Shown: positions 1 through 7,674 of the stretch, one piece after another
Position numbering within the stretch: position 1 is the first letter of the stretch
How the letters are laid out: every line of letters starts with the position of its first letter
NCBI GenBank assembly: GCA_015075305.1
Contig: JABTUS010000006.1
Span: forward strand, 1-64,000
DNA length: 64,000 bases
Source of the DNA: Opitutaceae bacterium
Lineage (GTDB): Bacteria > Verrucomicrobiota > Verrucomicrobiia > Opitutales > Opitutaceae
Direction of reading: 5' to 3'
The notes under the pieces: model-generated
Databases searched by the model: none
What the model saw: the letters and a program-made list of their open reading frames with translations, nothing else
What the model was told of the DNA's origin: nothing
Program-made: the position numbers and the translations under genes

Positions 1-2
1 TC

Positions 3-2084
3 CGAAATCTGCTCGCCCTTTTCCAGGACTTGAAGCGCTCCACCCTCAGCGTCGGCAACCTTCAGCACTTCTTCGCCCAGCAGGAGCGCGAGTTTCGTGA
101 CGCCAGGAAGGAGCCCAACATCGAGGCCGCCCGGCGCGCGGTGATCGCCATCTACGAGCGCATCCGCACGAAGGTCATCAGCGAGATCATCGTCCGGCGC
201 ACACGCACCGACCTCAGCGACAACGAGGACTACCAGCGCGATTTGGTGGAGCAGGGGATCACGTTCCCCGAGGTTGAGCGACCCCGGCACATCCTGTATC
301 CACTCACCCCCGAACTGGAGGGGCTCTACGATCGCACTGTCCAGATGCTGTCAACCGGCACGCCCACGAGTCTGACCTACAACCGATACAAGGCACTCTC
401 ATTCCTCCGGGCCGAACTGAAACAGAAATACCAGAACGCCGACCGCATCTCGCACCAGCTTGCCACCATCATGCGCACGCTGCTCGTGAAAAGGCTCGAC
501 AGCTCGTTCTACGCGTTCACCGCCTCGCTTCGACGCTTCCGGGATGCCACCCGGGTCATGATCGGCATGTTCGAGCGCGGCACCGTTTACATCGCCCCCA
601 ACCTGCCGGTGAACCAGCTCATCCTGGAGGGCCGCGAGGAGGAACTCGTCGCGCTCATTGCTGACAAGCAGGACGCGGACCCCACCATCGAGGTGTGCAA
701 GCCCGAGGACTTTGCCGAGGATCTGCTCAACGGGCTTCGTCGCGACCTCGACCGAATCGAGCCCATTCTCGCCGACTGGCAGCGTGTCACCGACGCCAAC
801 ATTGATCCCAAGTTTGACATCTTCCTGCACCGCCTGCGGGCCGAGCTGATGAACCGCGACATCAACCGCGAGGGCAAGCTCGTGGTTTTTTCCGAATCGC
901 GGGAGACAACCGACTACCTGACCAAGCGGCTGTCGATCGCCGGCTTTCACCGCGTCATTGCCATCGACGCCGGCAACCGCAGCACCCGGCGCGACGACAT
1001 TCGCGCCAACTTCGATGCCAATTTCGCAGGCAAGCGCCGGAACGATTACGACCTCATCATCTCCACCGAGGTTCTCGCCGAGGGCGTGAACCTCCACCGG
1101 GCCAATATCGTGGTCAACTACGACACCCCGTGGAACTCAACGCGGCTCATGCAGCGCATTGGCCGGGTGAACCGCATCGGCTCGGTCGCCCCGCGCGTCT
1201 ACATTTACAATTTCTACCCCACCTCCCGGGTCGACGACGACATCGAGCTGCGCAAGAAGGCCGTCATGAAGCTCCAGGCCTTTCACTCGGCACTCGGCGA
1301 GGACAGCCAGATTTACTCCACCGACGAGGAGGTGGATACCTTTGGCCTCTTTGAGAAGGTCCCTGAAGATAGCGAACGCGACGAACGACTCACGCTCCTC
1401 ATGGAGCTGCGCCGCTTCCGTGCGCAGAACCCCGAGCAGTTCCGGCGCATCGTCAAGCTGCCCGCCCGGTGCCGGGTCGGCCGCGCCGACGCCGGCCGCG
1501 CGCACACTTCGGTCGCGTTCATCCGCAACGCGCACCGCGACGCCTTCTATCGCGTGCAGCCCGGTGCCGAACCCGGGGAGATCAGCTTCACCGAGGCGGC
1601 CCGTGAGTTTCGCACCCAGCACATCGACGAGCCGGCCATCGCGCTGCACCGCGAGCATCACGCCCAGGTAAACGCCGCCACCGCCGCATTCCGCGAGGCG
1701 GTCATTGCCGACACGCTCGCACCCCTCGCCGTCGAGGTGAAGCAGGGGCCGAATGAGAAGCGCGCCCGCGACTTCGTGGACGGCTTTCTCGCCTTCGACT
1801 TCATCAGCGATGAGGAGCGCCGCCTGATCCGCCTGGCCAAACTCGCGCTGGCCCGCGCCCGCTACGCGAGTCTCCAACGCGAGATCAACCAGCTCCAGCG
1901 CGACACCAAGAAGGTCAAGGTCACCCCGGCGGTCTTGGCCGACAAGCTCTTCGAGATTCTGCGGGAGTATAAACTGGAGGACATGGAGAACCAGGGCGTC
2001 GGCACGGCCGAGAGCATTCGTCGCGCCGAGACCGACCCCGAGATCATCCTCACCGAGTCCTTCGACCATTCATCCAGCAAATGA
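3..2084 (+). CDS. SNF2-family helicase, C-terminal part (5' end outside window)
   Basis: The reading frame is open from base 3, so the TTG at 30 is not a real start and the gene begins before the window. The visible part carries the second RecA-like helicase lobe: KLVVFSESRETTDYL (motif IV region, about nt 873-917), then a motif V/VI stretch around nt 1062-1180 with STEVLAEGVNL and QRIGRVNRIGS. A long alpha-helical C-terminal tail follows. The family I recall as closest is the large SNF2 helicase encoded next to Eco57I-type methyltransferases in defence loci. The TGA stop overlaps the methyltransferase ATG (ATGA, 2081-2084), which suggests translational coupling. Its role would be ATP-driven DNA translocation in a restriction-like system. 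The N-terminal lobe and any nuclease domain cannot be seen, so the exact system type is unresolved. Confidence 0.85.
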   Translation, partial: RNLLALFQDLKRSTLSVGNLQHFFAQQEREFRDARKEPNIEAARRAVIAIYERIRTKVISEIIVRRTRTDLSDNEDYQRDLVEQGITFPEVERPRHILYPLTPELEGLYDRTVQMLSTGTPTSLTYNRYKALSFLRAELKQKYQNADRISHQLATIMRTLLVKRLDSSFYAFTASLRRFRDATRVMIGMFERGTVYIAPNLPVNQLILEGREEELVALIADKQDADPTIEVCKPEDFAEDLLNGLRRDLDRIEPILADWQRVTDANIDPKFDIFLHRLRAELMNRDINREGKLVVFSESRETTDYLTKRLSIAGFHRVIAIDAGNRSTRRDDIRANFDANFAGKRRNDYDLIISTEVLAEGVNLHRANIVVNYDTPWNSTRLMQRIGRVNRIGSVAPRVYIYNFYPTSRVDDDIELRKKAVMKLQAFHSALGEDSQIYSTDEEVDTFGLFEKVPEDSERDERLTLLMELRRFRAQNPEQFRRIVKLPARCRVGRADAGRAHTSVAFIRNAHRDAFYRVQPGAEPGEISFTEAAREFRTQHIDEPAIALHREHHAQVNAATAAFREAVIADTLAPLAVEVKQGPNEKRARDFVDGFLAFDFISDEERRLIRLAKLALARARYASLQREINQLQRDTKKVKVTPAVLADKLFEILREYKLEDMENQGVGTAESIRRAETDPEIILTESFDHSSSK

Positions 2085-5000
2085 CGCGCGACGCCCTGAA
2101 GTCCCTCCTTCAATCGAACTATAAACGAGAGCGCTGGCTTGTGCTGCTGCACGACCTGCTTCCCACGACGCAGGCATTCGGGGCTGCGAAAGACCTGAGC
2201 CTGGACGATGCCTCCATCGCCTCGGCGTCGCAGATTGCGCGCATTCCGCTCGCCGGAGACCGGACTGTCGCCGTGCTGGAAGTGCGTGTCACCGGGCAAG
2301 TGGACTTGCAGCGCAACCGCGTGGGCCTGCGCAACCTTGTCTCCCGTTTCATCGGACAGGAGGGAGCCGATGCCGTGCTTGCCTTCTTCGTAGGAGATGC
2401 GCCCGACTACCGCTTCTCCTTCGCCGCCCGCACCAACCGCTTCACCGCCGACGGCCAGTTGGAGCAGAACGAGACCGCGCCCCGCCGCTACACCTACCTG
2501 TTTGGTCCGGGGCTGCCGTGCCGGACGGCGCTGGAGCGACTCGAACTGCTCCGCTCCCTCGGCGCGCGCGCCCAGCTCTCCGACCTGATCGAGGCCTTCA
2601 AGGTCGAGCCGCTCTTCAAGGAGTTCTACCGTGACTACGGCCGTGTGTTCGAGGCGGTGGAAAACCATGTCCGCCCCTCGCTTTCGGAAAAGGAGCGGCT
2701 TCGCCTCTTCACCCAGCGCCTTTTCAACCGGCTCATGTTCCTTGCCTTCGTCGAGCGCAAGGGCTGGCTCCGCCTCGGTCAGCGCAGCGATTATCTCGCA
2801 GCTCTCTGGAACGACTACAAGGCCCGGCTCCGCACCTCGCCCGCCTCGGTCAACTTCTACGCCGACCGTCTTGTCCCGATCTTCTTCGAGGTGCTCAACC
2901 AGCCCGATCGCCCCGCCGACTCGGTTGATCAGCGAATTGGTTTCGTGCCATACCTCAACGGCGGTCTGTGTGAATATGCTGAAGATGGCACCGACCGCCT
3001 GCCAGCCCTCCGCGTACCCGACGAGGCCATCGCCCTCATCCTCGACTCCGAAACCGGTTTGTTCTCCCGCTACAACTTCACCGTGGCGGAGAGCACGCCG
3101 CTAGAGATCCAGGTGGCGGTCGATCCCGAAATGCTCGGCAAGGTGTTTGAGGAACTCGTCACCGGCCGCCACGAGCAGGGCAGCTACTACACGCCGAAGC
3201 CCATCGTCGCCTTTATGGCGCGCGCCGCCCTGGTCGAGCACCTCGCCGACCGCTGCCGCGCGGAATCACGCGAGGCGGTGGAGAAATTCGTTCACGACGA
3301 CGACGCCTCGGCCCTGCGCGACCCCGAGGCCGTTCATCGCGCGTTGCTCACAATCAAGGTGTGCGACCCCGCCTGCGGCTCCGGCGCCTACCTGCTGGGC
3401 ATGCTGCACGAGCTGCTCGACCTCCGCACGCGCATCTTTGCATCTCGTCAGAAGCCCGACCCCGAGAATGCCTATCAACGCCGCCTCCAGATCATTGAAC
3501 GCAACCTCTATGGCGTCGACAAGGATGCCTTCGCCGTCAACATCGCGCGCCTGCGCCTCTGGCTCGCTCTGGCGGTCGAGTTTGAGGGTCCGGTTCCGCC
3601 GCCACTGCCTAATCTCGATTTTAAGATCGAAGTGGGCGACGCACTCGCCGCCCCCGCGCCGCAGGACATCTTTCAACGCCCGGCGGTGGAGGAATTCCGC
3701 GACAAGAAAGCGGCCTTTCTCCGCGCCCATGGCGAGGAGAAGGCCAGGCTGAAGGCCGAGCTGGAGCACATACGGGCGGACCTTGCGCTTTGGCAGCAGG
3801 CGGACCTGTCCGATCACGGCTTCAACTGGGCCGTGGAGTTTGCGGAGGTGTTTCTGCCCGATGCCGAAGAGCGCGCGCTACTCGGCGAGTTGCTCGCGCA
3901 GGAGGATGCATCCTCGGCAATTCAGTCAGGCGGTTTCGACATCATCGTGGCCAATCCGCCCTACGTGCGACAGGAGCTTATTAAGGAGCAAAAGCCGGTT
4001 CTCAAAAAACGGTTCCCTGAAGTTTTTACGGGTGTTGCGGATCTCTACGTTTACTTCTTCGCCCGCGCCCACGAGTTGCTCCGACCCGGCGGCGTGGCTG
4101 CCTTCATCTCGTCCAACAAATGGCTCCGCGCTGGCTATGGCGAATCGCTCCGTCAGTACTTGCTCGATGGGCATGCTTTTCACCTTGTGATGGATTTTGG
4201 CGAGCTTGGCGTTTTCGACACCGCCGCTACCGACGCGGCAATTTTTATCTGGCAGAAACTGCCACGCATCGCGAGTCCGACCGCGTGGGCGATGGTCAAG
4301 GACTTAAATCTCTGCTACAGCCAGGGTGTTCGCCACCATTTTCAGCTCCTCCGTATCGATGTTCCCGCCAATCAATTCGGCAAGGGCAACGCGCGACTAG
4401 CCTCGATAGCCGCTGCTGGGTTGCGGAAGCGGATGGAAAGTAGGGCTACATTACTTCGAAATTACATTGGCGGTGAGATTAAGTGGGGACTTAAAACAGG
4501 GCTAAATGAGGCGTTCGTTGTCGACAGACTTAAGCGCAAACAGCTCGTCGACGAAACGCCCCTAGCGGACGAGATCATTCGGCCGATCCTCGCAGGCGAC
4601 GATGTGCGCAGATATGAAACACACTTCAGGGAGACTTATATAATTCTCACGAAGATTGGGGTGCCGATCCATAGGTACACCTCGGTTCTACGGCACTTGG
4701 AACCTTTTGAGGAAAAAGCTAGGAAGCGCACCGACCAAGGTCAGCACTGGTGGGAACTGAGAGCGTGCGTTTATTATGAAGAATTTCTGAAACCGAAAAT
4801 CGTTTATCCGGAGATCGGAAAAGAGGCTCGTTTCGTTTTGGAGACGGAGGGACGGTATCTAAACAACAAGTGCTTCTTTTTGCCATCCGCAGATTGGTTT
4901 CTTCTCGCTGTTCTCAACTCCGCATCGGTGTTTGCCTACTTGAAAGAGGTATGTGCGACGCTTGGCGATAAAGATGATGGCGGACGCCTGGAATACCGCG

Positions 5001-5245
5001 CTCAATACTTGAGAAGCCTTATTCCCGACGCGTCGCTGCTGACCGCGACCACATCGGTCGACTCGCCCAGCAGGCGCAGTCCCTGCACGGTCAGCGCCGC
5101 GCCCGCAGCGAGCAGTTCCTTCGCGCGCTTGGGCTTGATCCGGCCGACAGCACCTCGCGCAATCCCCTGGAACAGCCGTGGTCACTCGCGGCCGACGACT
5201 ACGCCAAACGCGCCCGCAAGCTGCACGGCCGCGCGCCTGACATGA
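2081..5245 (+). CDS. Eco57I-type adenine DNA methyltransferase, frame broken near 5035
   Basis: This is a class I SAM-dependent N6-adenine methyltransferase of the Eco57I/type IIG kind. Visible motifs are GSYYTP at residue 367, the SAM-binding DPACGSG at residues 429-435 and catalytic NPPY at 625-628. A TaqI-like target-recognition region follows (GEIKWGLKTGLNEAF, around nt 4470-4520). After PDAS (about nt 5024-5035) the annotated frame turns into Ser/Pro/Arg/Thr-rich nonsense to the stop at 5245. The preceding frame (codons from 5035) instead gives ADRDHIGRLAQQAQ and then a typical methyltransferase tail running into the next reading frame. One base therefore appears to be missing near 5035. 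Restored, the protein would be about 1,350 residues. Either the gene is inactivated or the base is a sequencing error. No slippery heptamer is present, so programmed frameshifting is unlikely. Confidence 0.85.
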   Translation: MTRDALKSLLQSNYKRERWLVLLHDLLPTTQAFGAAKDLSLDDASIASASQIARIPLAGDRTVAVLEVRVTGQVDLQRNRVGLRNLVSRFIGQEGADAVLAFFVGDAPDYRFSFAARTNRFTADGQLEQNETAPRRYTYLFGPGLPCRTALERLELLRSLGARAQLSDLIEAFKVEPLFKEFYRDYGRVFEAVENHVRPSLSEKERLRLFTQRLFNRLMFLAFVERKGWLRLGQRSDYLAALWNDYKARLRTSPASVNFYADRLVPIFFEVLNQPDRPADSVDQRIGFVPYLNGGLCEYAEDGTDRLPALRVPDEAIALILDSETGLFSRYNFTVAESTPLEIQVAVDPEMLGKVFEELVTGRHEQGSYYTPKPIVAFMARAALVEHLADRCRAESREAVEKFVHDDDASALRDPEAVHRALLTIKVCDPACGSGAYLLGMLHELLDLRTRIFASRQKPDPENAYQRRLQIIERNLYGVDKDAFAVNIARLRLWLALAVEFEGPVPPPLPNLDFKIEVGDALAAPAPQDIFQRPAVEEFRDKKAAFLRAHGEEKARLKAELEHIRADLALWQQADLSDHGFNWAVEFAEVFLPDAEERALLGELLAQEDASSAIQSGGFDIIVANPPYVRQELIKEQKPVLKKRFPEVFTGVADLYVYFFARAHELLRPGGVAAFISSNKWLRAGYGESLRQYLLDGHAFHLVMDFGELGVFDTAATDAAIFIWQKLPRIASPTAWAMVKDLNLCYSQGVRHHFQLLRIDVPANQFGKGNARLASIAAAGLRKRMESRATLLRNYIGGEIKWGLKTGLNEAFVVDRLKRKQLVDETPLADEIIRPILAGDDVRRYETHFRETYIILTKIGVPIHRYTSVLRHLEPFEEKARKRTDQGQHWWELRACVYYEEFLKPKIVYPEIGKEARFVLETEGRYLNNKCFFLPSADWFLLAVLNSASVFAYLKEVCATLGDKDDGGRLEYRAQYLRSLIPDASLLTATTSVDSPSRRSPCTVSAAPAASSSFARLGLIRPTAPRAIPWNSRGHSRPTTTPNAPASCTAARLT

Positions 5246-6126
5246 AGCTCTACGAGACCGCCCGGGACGAAACTGCCGCCCTCACCGAACAGATCGCCAA
5301 GGTCGAGGCCGAGATCGACGCCCGCGTCGCCGCTCTCTACGGCCTCGACGCGGAGGACCAACGCTGGGCCGCCCAATCCGCTCCGACTGACGGCAAGCAG
5401 ACCTTGTTCTTCAGCATCCTCGGCAAGCTGAAGGAAGGTTCGGGCTACTTCCCGACGACGGCGATCCAGGCCGCCGCCAACGAGGCCGAGCTGTCGCTCA
5501 CGGACGGTTCGTTCAAGGTCTATCTCACGGAAGCGGTCGCCAAGGGCCTCCTCCACGATGCGGGACGCGGCTGGTATACGCGATTGAGTGAACCCATCAC
5601 GCTCGATCCCAAGCCGGTCGCCAAACTCGTCCGGGCCGTGGAAAAGGCATTCCCGCTGCTGGATTTCAGCGTGTGGAGCACGGTGCAGCTCAATCCGTGG
5701 ATGCACCACCTGCTGGCCCACCCGGTTCATTTTCTCAACGCCCCGGCGGATACGTTGGAGTCAGTGGGCGAAGGACTCCGCGCCGCAGGCTGGGAGGTCG
5801 CGGTCAACCCACCGGCCAGTGTTGCCGCCAAGGCGGTGCAGCCGGGCGAGAAGATGGTCGTCCTACGCCCAACGCTGGGCCGTCAGCCGGCCCCCCAGGG
5901 CAGGCAGGCTGCCATCGAGCAGGTCCTTGTCGATCTCATCGCCGAGTGCGGTGCGCTGGCACTCATGGATCAGCCTGAAGCAGAGGGTGTTGTTGCAGCT
6001 ATTTTGGGTAAGAATAAGGTGCAAATCGCTGCCATGCTGAGATATGCGGCCTCCAGAAAAATTAAAATCCAAGCAATAGACGCAATTAACCAACGTCACT
6101 GTACCGCCAAAAGTGACGTTAGTTAA
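5242..6126 (+). CDS. Methyltransferase C-terminal tail fused to DUF6577/AbiEi-like domain
   Basis: The first ~45 residues (LTEQIAKVEAEIDARVAALY) look like the conserved extreme C-terminus of Eco57I-type methyltransferases, so the ATG at 5242 is probably an internal Met of the larger gene and not a true start. The rest resembles DUF6577, an AbiEi-like family: a winged-helix-like segment with GLLHDAGRGWYTRL near residue 100, then the family-like DFSVWSTVQLNPWMHH and VVLRPT. Such proteins commonly sit before AbiEii-type nucleotidyltransferases, as here, and I infer an antitoxin or regulator role. The frame is continuous through both parts, so unless a further indel is hidden this is a fusion of methyltransferase and antitoxin-like domain. 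The ATGA overlap at 5242-5245 could let it be expressed as a separate protein. Confidence 0.6.
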   Translation: MKLYETARDETAALTEQIAKVEAEIDARVAALYGLDAEDQRWAAQSAPTDGKQTLFFSILGKLKEGSGYFPTTAIQAAANEAELSLTDGSFKVYLTEAVAKGLLHDAGRGWYTRLSEPITLDPKPVAKLVRAVEKAFPLLDFSVWSTVQLNPWMHHLLAHPVHFLNAPADTLESVGEGLRAAGWEVAVNPPASVAAKAVQPGEKMVVLRPTLGRQPAPQGRQAAIEQVLVDLIAECGALALMDQPEAEGVVAAILGKNKVQIAAMLRYAASRKIKIQAIDAINQRHCTAKSDVS

Positions 6127-6128
6127 TT
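6084..6128. promoter_or_regulatory. 17-bp inverted repeat, possible operator or terminator
   Basis: Arms 6084-6100 and 6112-6128 are complementary over 17 bp with a single mismatch, separated by an 11-base loop. The core is AACGTCACT / AGTGACGTT. The structure overlaps the stop codon of the DUF6577-like gene and ends 25 bases before the nucleotidyltransferase ATG at 6154. AbiEi-type antitoxins are known to autoregulate by binding inverted repeats, so an operator is possible. A hairpin terminator or attenuator between the two genes is equally compatible, although no T-run follows. Confidence 0.55.
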
Positions 6129-6153
6129 CATCGGATTTCTGACTTAGAATCCC

Positions 6154-7260
6154 ATGTTCCATTCCGCCATCTATACCCCGGACTGGATTCACGGGCAGAG
6201 GCAGGCGCTGGGCCAGTGTGATCCGGCCATCCGGAGAAATGCGTCTGAGCACTGACGTTACCGGTATTTGCAGGAGAGCGGCCTGCCTTTCATGTTCAAG
6301 GGCGGCACCAGTCTCCTGCTGCATCTGCCTGAAGCCCGGCGCCTGTCACGCGACATCGACATCGTCTGCGGCCGGCCGGCGGCCGAAGTTGATGCGGTGC
6401 TCGCCAAATTGGCTAGTCGAGAGCCGTTTCTGCGGCACGAGGAAGAGCAGCGCGGGGTGCGGGGCCTGCCCCAGCGCCGCCACTTCAGGTTTTTCTACCG
6501 TTCGGTGCTTCCGGGCGCGGCCGAGTCAGAGGTGCTGCTCGATATCGTCGAGGAATCCCACGAGGTGCATGAAGTGGTGATGCGCCCGATCCGCACCAAC
6601 TTCCTGACCCCGGAGCGCGAGATCCTGGTGCGCGTCCCAACGGTCGAAAGTCTCCTCGGCGACAAGCTGACTGCCTTCGCCCCGCACACCACGGGGGTGC
6701 CGTTCCATGCGGAGAAGAGCGGAGGCGAGCAACTGCAGCAGGTGGCGAAGCAGCTCTTCGATGTCGGCGTGCTGTTCGAGGAGGCCACGGACTTCAACAA
6801 GATCGCCGCGACCTACGACGCCGTGCAGGCGCAGGAGTCGGCATATCGGGCCACGAATCCCAGCCGCGAGGCAACGCTCGACGACACCTTCACGGCCTGC
6901 CTGGCGCTCACCGCCACAAAGCAGAAGATCCTCAGCGCCTACCCGGACGCCATGCTGCTCCACGACGGGCTGGACAAGATGCGCGGCCATCTGACCTGGC
7001 CGGAGTTCACCCGGGGCAAAGAGCCACGCCGGCTGCTCGCGGCCCGCGTGGCCGTGTTGGTCGCACACCTCCGTGCAGGACGCAGCCTTGACCTCGTTGG
7101 TCTCCGCTACACCGGCAGCGCGGTCCAGCTCGAAGCATTGAAGGTCGCCAGCCTGAATGGGCACGCGCACTCATGGCTCGATGGCCTGAAGGCCGTGAAC
7201 CCCGAGGCCTATCACTATTGGCATCTCGGATTGAATCTTCCGCCGCCAAGCCAACCCTGA
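6154..7260 (+). pseudogene. AbiEii-like nucleotidyltransferase with interrupted N-terminus
   Basis: The body of the protein carries the nucleotidyltransferase signature of AbiEii/AbiGii toxins: FKGGTSLLLHL followed by RDIDIVC, giving the GG-T/S and D-x-D metal-binding pattern, then a conserved VPTVESLLGDKLTAF region. An ATG at 6154 begins a frame, MFHSAIYTPDWIHGQ, that matches what I remember of the family N-terminus. That frame reaches an in-frame TGA at 6253 before rejoining the conserved part at LQESGLPF (6268). Between 6232 and 6267 the sequence looks like the ancestral codons with several one-base losses: a shifted frame still shows EKCV and ALTL. A TTG start at 6268 without a ribosome site is the only alternative. 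I therefore treat the gene as disrupted, unless the indels are assembly errors. Confidence 0.7.
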
Positions 7261-7277
7261 ACGGAATGCCAGGAAAC

Positions 7278-7352
7278 TGGCGCCCTCACGGGGAATCGAA
7301 CCCCGCTTTGAAGAATGAGAATCTCCTGTCCTAACCGATAGACGATGAGGGC
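7278..7352 (-). tRNA. tRNA-Glu (CTC)
   Basis: The reverse complement folds as a cloverleaf: acceptor GCCCTCA paired with TGAGGGC, D-stem GTCT/GGAC, anticodon stem GGAGA/TCTTC enclosing loop TTCTCAT (anticodon CTC), T-stem CGGGG/CCCCG with TTCGATT, discriminator G and an encoded CCA. Its 3' end faces the defence genes, 17 bases from the end of the AbiEii-like gene. This is the usual geometry of an island integrated at a tRNA 3' end. Confidence 0.93.
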
Positions 7353-7500
7353 GAATTGCGGAGGGTCACAATCCGGTGCTTTTCAGCATTTTCAAGTGGT
7401 AAATCATCAGGGACATTTTCGATGCGAGGGCGGGCGCCGGAAACCTTTTCCCTTGTCGGCATGACACGGGCGCTTCCATAGTGGCGGACGCACTTTCTTT

Positions 7501-7577
7501 GCGCCTGTAGCTCAGTTGGATAGAGCACCTGCCTTCTAAGCTGGTGGTCGTGGGTTCGAATCCCGCCGGGCGCACCA
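7501..7577 (+). tRNA. tRNA-Arg (TCT)
   Basis: A 77-base cloverleaf with acceptor GCGCCTG/CGGGCGC, D-arm GCTC...GAGC, anticodon stem CCTGC/GCTGG around loop CTTCTAA (anticodon TCT, reading AGA), T-arm GTGGG/CCCGC with TTCGAAT, discriminator A and encoded CCA. It is divergent from tRNA-Glu, and the 148 bases between them must hold both promoters. Confidence 0.95.
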
Positions 7578-7674
7578 CTGCTTCCAAGGACCGTGCGTCT
7601 GGTGTTCATTCGCTGAATCGAGTAGAGAAATATTCTGAGAAACGAAATTGGGACGTGGCGGAACAGGATCAGAG

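Noticed and set aside
5028-5045. Programmed -1 frameshift in the methyltransferase
   Set aside because: There is no slippery heptamer or downstream pseudoknot candidate, and methyltransferases of this family are not known to use frameshifting. Mutation or sequencing error is simpler.
1-7260. Complete DISARM or BREX system
   Set aside because: A SNF2 helicase with an adenine methyltransferase recalls DISARM class 1, but drmA, drmB and drmC are absent downstream and no BREX genes are seen. Genes left of the window could change this.
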